Source of the DNA: Solirubrobacterales bacterium
GTDB taxonomy: Bacteria; Actinomycetota; Thermoleophilia; Solirubrobacterales; Solirubrobacteraceae
Assembly: GCA_003157595.1 (NCBI GenBank)
Contig: PMKB01000247.1
Coordinates: forward strand, 2,037 to 9,769
Direction of reading: 5' to 3'
DNA: 7,733 nucleotides
Shown: positions 6,349 to 7,733 of the stretch, in pieces
Layout: each line of letters starts with the position of its first letter
How positions within the stretch are numbered: position 1 is the first letter of the stretch
Notes under the pieces: model-generated
The model's database searches: none
What the model was told of the DNA's origin: nothing
The model's input: the letters and a program-made list of their open reading frames with translations, nothing else
Made by a program: the position numbers and the translations under genes

Positions 6349-7235
6349 CGCGCGCCGGCTTTGTGGCGCTCGCAGGCCGGCCGAACGTGGGCAAGTCGAC
6401 GCTGACGAACGCGATCGTCGGCGTGAAGGTGGCGATCGTCTCTGACCGCCCGCAGACGACGCGACGAGCCGTGCGCGGCGTCGCCACCGGCCCGGATTGG
6501 CAGCTCGTGCTAATCGACCTTCCGGGCGTGCAGCGCCCGCGCGACGCGCTCACGCAGCGCATGGCGCGCCGCGTCACCCTCGAGCTGGCCGACGCCGACG
6601 CGGCGCTGATCCTGCTCAACGGCGAGGAGGGGGTGGGACCCGGCGACCGCTACATCGCAGCCTCGCTGGCGCAGGCGTCGGGGCCGGTGACGGTCGCCGT
6701 CAACAAGGTCGACCGGCTCAGCAAGGAGCGTCAGGCGCAGGCGCTGCTGGACGCCGCCGAGATCGCGCCGCCGGCGGCCGAGGTGTTCCCGATCTCGGCG
6801 CGCAGCGGGCAGGGCGTCGCGGCGCTCGTCGCCCATCTGGTGGCCCAGCTGCCGCAGAGCCCCTTCCTCTACGCGGCGGAGCAGCGCTCGGACATGGCGC
6901 GCGAGCAGCTGCTCGCCGAGCTGATTCGAGAGCAGGTTCTGCGGCGTACCTTCCAGGAGCTGCCACACGCGATCGGCGTCGTGATTGAAGAGTTGGCGGC
7001 CGATGAGCACGACGGCGAGCTGACGCGGATCGAGGCGCTGATCTGGGTCGAGACGGAGTCCCAGAAGGCGATCGTCGTGGGCCGCGCCGGGCGGATGGTC
7101 AAGGCGATCGGCACGGCTGCGCGCCGGGAGCTCGAGCGCGAACTGGGAGGCCGCGTGCACCTCTCGCTCGTGGTGCGGGTGCGTCGAAACTGGCGCGCCG
7201 ACGACGGCCTGCTGGATCGCCTCGGGATCGAGTAG
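6345..7235 (+). CDS. era: GTPase Era
   Basis: Era is an essential GTPase that binds near the 3' end of 16S rRNA during 30S assembly. The protein is 296 residues, full length. The G domain shows G1 GRPNVGKST (11-19), the G2 threonines in PQTTRR (37-41), G3 DLPG (58-61), G4 NKVD (120-123) and G5 SAR (151-153). The C-terminal KH domain reads ESQKAIVVGRAGRMVKAIG, with its GxxG loop at 246-249, followed by an Arg-rich helix, all as expected for Era. The second residue of G3 is Leu where most Era proteins have Thr; the required Asp and Gly are kept. The start is GTG at 6345, overlapping the ybeY stop (GTGA), and begins directly with the TRAGFVALAGRPN strand typical of the family. Era is the last gene of the overlapping cluster and ends in TAG at 7233-7235. 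Confidence 0.97.
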   Translation: MTRAGFVALAGRPNVGKSTLTNAIVGVKVAIVSDRPQTTRRAVRGVATGPDWQLVLIDLPGVQRPRDALTQRMARRVTLELADADAALILLNGEEGVGPGDRYIAASLAQASGPVTVAVNKVDRLSKERQAQALLDAAEIAPPAAEVFPISARSGQGVAALVAHLVAQLPQSPFLYAAEQRSDMAREQLLAELIREQVLRRTFQELPHAIGVVIEELAADEHDGELTRIEALIWVETESQKAIVVGRAGRMVKAIGTAARRELERELGGRVHLSLVVRVRRNWRADDGLLDRLGIE

Positions 7236-7269
7236 CCGCTGCCGCGCGACGCCGGCCGCTGCGCGGGTC

Positions 7270-7304
7270 GCTCGCGGGCGCTCGCGGGCGCTCGCGTTGC
7301 TCGC
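7270..7304. repeat. short tandem repeat, unit GCTCGCGGGC
   Basis: Two exact 10-bp copies lie side by side (7270-7279 and 7280-7289). A partial third copy GCTCGCG follows at 7290-7296 and a GCTCGC echo at 7299-7304. The repeat lies in the non-coding gap between era and the truncated gene, directly upstream of the -10-like hexamer at 7306. It may be simple slippage expansion; no function can be read from it. Confidence 0.75.
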
Positions 7305-7305
7305 A

Positions 7306-7311
7306 TACGAT
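7306..7311 (+). promoter_or_regulatory. -10-like hexamer before the truncated PPOX-like gene
   Basis: TACGAT fits TAnnnT and matches the TATAAT consensus at four of six positions in a very GC-rich gap. It lies 8 bases before the ATG at 7320, and no Shine-Dalgarno is present, so the transcript would be leaderless or have a leader of one or two bases. No -35 is recognisable. This suggests the truncated gene, or its intact ancestor, had its own promoter. Confidence 0.4.
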
Positions 7312-7319
7312 CTGCGGGC

Positions 7320-7562
7320 ATGGACCCGTTCACCAACGCGATCTCAAGCGAGGCCGAGTTGCGCGCGCTCTACGAGCAGCCGACTCCGACCGCACTGCGC
7401 AAGGACATCGGCCGCCTGGACGAGATGTGCCGGCGGCTGATCGCGGCCTCGCCGATGGTGCTGGTCGGCAGCGTCGATGAGGATGGGCACGCAGACGCAT
7501 CGCCACGCGGGGGAGCGCCAGGCTTCGCCCTGGTCGTGGATGTCATGCACCGCCTAGCCTGA
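7320..7562 (+). pseudogene. truncated pyridoxamine 5'-phosphate oxidase-like gene (5' remnant)
   Basis: The frame codes for 80 residues beginning MDPFTNAISSEAELRALYEQP, then DEMCRRLIAASPMVLVGSVD (34-53) and ASPRGGAPGF (60-69). This matches the N-terminus of a family of flavin-binding split-barrel proteins related to pyridoxamine 5'-phosphate oxidase, usually about 200 residues. Similarity appears to stop near Asp74, where intact members continue into further barrel strands and the rest of the flavin site. Here VMHRLA and a TGA follow. Only 15 bases separate the stop from hisI, so the missing 120 or so residues cannot lie in another frame. A 3' deletion is therefore likelier than a frameshift. 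The remaining piece has only the first strands of the barrel and is unlikely to bind FMN alone. A functional 80-residue protein cannot be excluded. The family call rests on recalled motifs, not a search. Confidence 0.68.
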
Positions 7563-7568
7563 GACAAT
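7555..7568 (+). promoter_or_regulatory. possible -10 region of hisI
   Basis: Two hexamers lie over the stop of the truncated gene: TAGCCT (7555-7560) and GACAAT (7563-7568). GACAAT ends 9 bases before the hisI ATG and matches TATAAT at four of six positions. Neither has a clear -35 partner. No Shine-Dalgarno precedes hisI, so a promoter giving a short or absent leader is plausible but weakly supported. Confidence 0.3.
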
Positions 7569-7577
7569 CGGCAGACG

Positions 7578-7733
7578 ATGGACAACGAGATCGTCTACGA
7601 CAAGCGCGGCCTGGTTCCGTGCGTCGTCCAGGACTGGGCCAGCGGCGAGGTGCTGACGCTCGCGTACATGAACGCGACCGCGCTGGAACGCACGCGCGCG
7701 ACGGGCGAGCTGCACCTGTGGAGCCGCTCGCGC
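7578..7733 (+). CDS. hisI: phosphoribosyl-AMP cyclohydrolase HisI (5' part)
   Basis: The first 52 codons of a gene that runs off the right edge. The start is ATG at 7578. The protein opens with IVYDKRGLVPCVVQDWASGE, then VLTLAYMNATALERTRATGE and LHLWSRSR. This is the conserved N-terminal half of HisI, including the AYMN and WSRSR signatures. HisI opens the adenine ring of phosphoribosyl-AMP, the third step of histidine biosynthesis, as a zinc/magnesium-dependent cytoplasmic dimer. The metal-binding cysteines and the Asp-rich motif lie further on and are not visible, so a fusion to HisE or another partner cannot be judged. The gene starts 15 bases after the stop of the truncated PPOX-like gene and has no Shine-Dalgarno; a -10-like hexamer just upstream suggests its own promoter with a very short leader. 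It is functionally unrelated to the operon before it. Confidence 0.95.
   Translation, partial: MDNEIVYDKRGLVPCVVQDWASGEVLTLAYMNATALERTRATGELHLWSRSR

Larger units (their letters stand above)
7236..7319 (+). other. intergenic gap after era with GC-rich hairpin potential
   Basis: This 84-bp gap is the longest in the window. It contains a 6-bp perfect inverted repeat (CCGCGC 7242-7247 and GCGCGG 7261-7266) with a 13-base loop, a short tandem repeat, and a -10-like hexamer near its end. No T-run follows the hairpin, so a standard intrinsic terminator is not supported, although the operon plausibly ends here. Confidence 0.5.

Noticed and set aside
7242..7266. Inverted repeat CCGCGC/GCGCGG as a terminator for the era operon.
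   Set aside because: Stem of only 6 bp, 13-base loop, no downstream T-run; such inverted repeats are expected by chance in DNA this GC-rich.
1..7733. A hidden new system: CRISPR array, toxin-antitoxin, mobile element, tRNA or riboswitch.
   Set aside because: No spaced direct repeats, transposase motifs, terminal inverted repeats, tRNA-like cloverleaf or long structured leader was seen; nearly every base belongs to a conserved housekeeping gene.

Overview
This is a high-GC window (by eye about 70% G+C) with every gene on the + strand, so densely packed that long open frames also appear in the wrong frames. The gene set and protein style suggest an actinomycete: a mycobacterial-type KorB, split HadA/HadB-like dehydratases, an hrcA-dnaJ pair without grpE or dnaK, then phoH-ybeY-era. 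Some variants, such as the Era DLPG motif, resemble what I recall from Thermoleophilia/Solirubrobacterales. That placement is an inference and was not tested by a search.

Layout. Positions 1-652 hold the 3' part of korB (2-oxoacid:ferredoxin oxidoreductase beta subunit). Positions 666-1492 hold two overlapping MaoC/hotdog dehydratase genes that look like a HadA/HadB heterodimer. A 46-bp gap with a good -10 hexamer leads to a compact seven-gene cluster at 1539-7235: hrcA, dnaJ, prmA, yqeY-like, phoH, ybeY and era. All six junctions in it overlap by 1 or 4 bases. After an 84-bp gap with a short tandem repeat lies an 80-codon fragment of a pyridoxamine-phosphate-oxidase-like gene (7320-7562). 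The 5' end of hisI starts at 7578 and runs off the window.

Function. The main cluster joins protein quality control (HrcA, DnaJ) to ribosome and RNA maintenance. PrmA methylates ribosomal protein L11, YbeY matures rRNA, PhoH is the usual ATPase partner of YbeY, and Era assembles the 30S subunit. Overlapping stops and starts, with almost no recognisable Shine-Dalgarno sequences, point to one transcript and translational coupling. The promoter-proximal genes look leaderless or nearly so.

I found no mobile element, CRISPR array, RNA gene or defence system, and nothing that amounts to a new system. The points most worth a second look are the truncated flavin-fold gene before hisI, the fully overlapping operon, the short YbeY and the unusual active-site residues of the first dehydratase subunit. 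No stretch over 300 bases lacks a gene.
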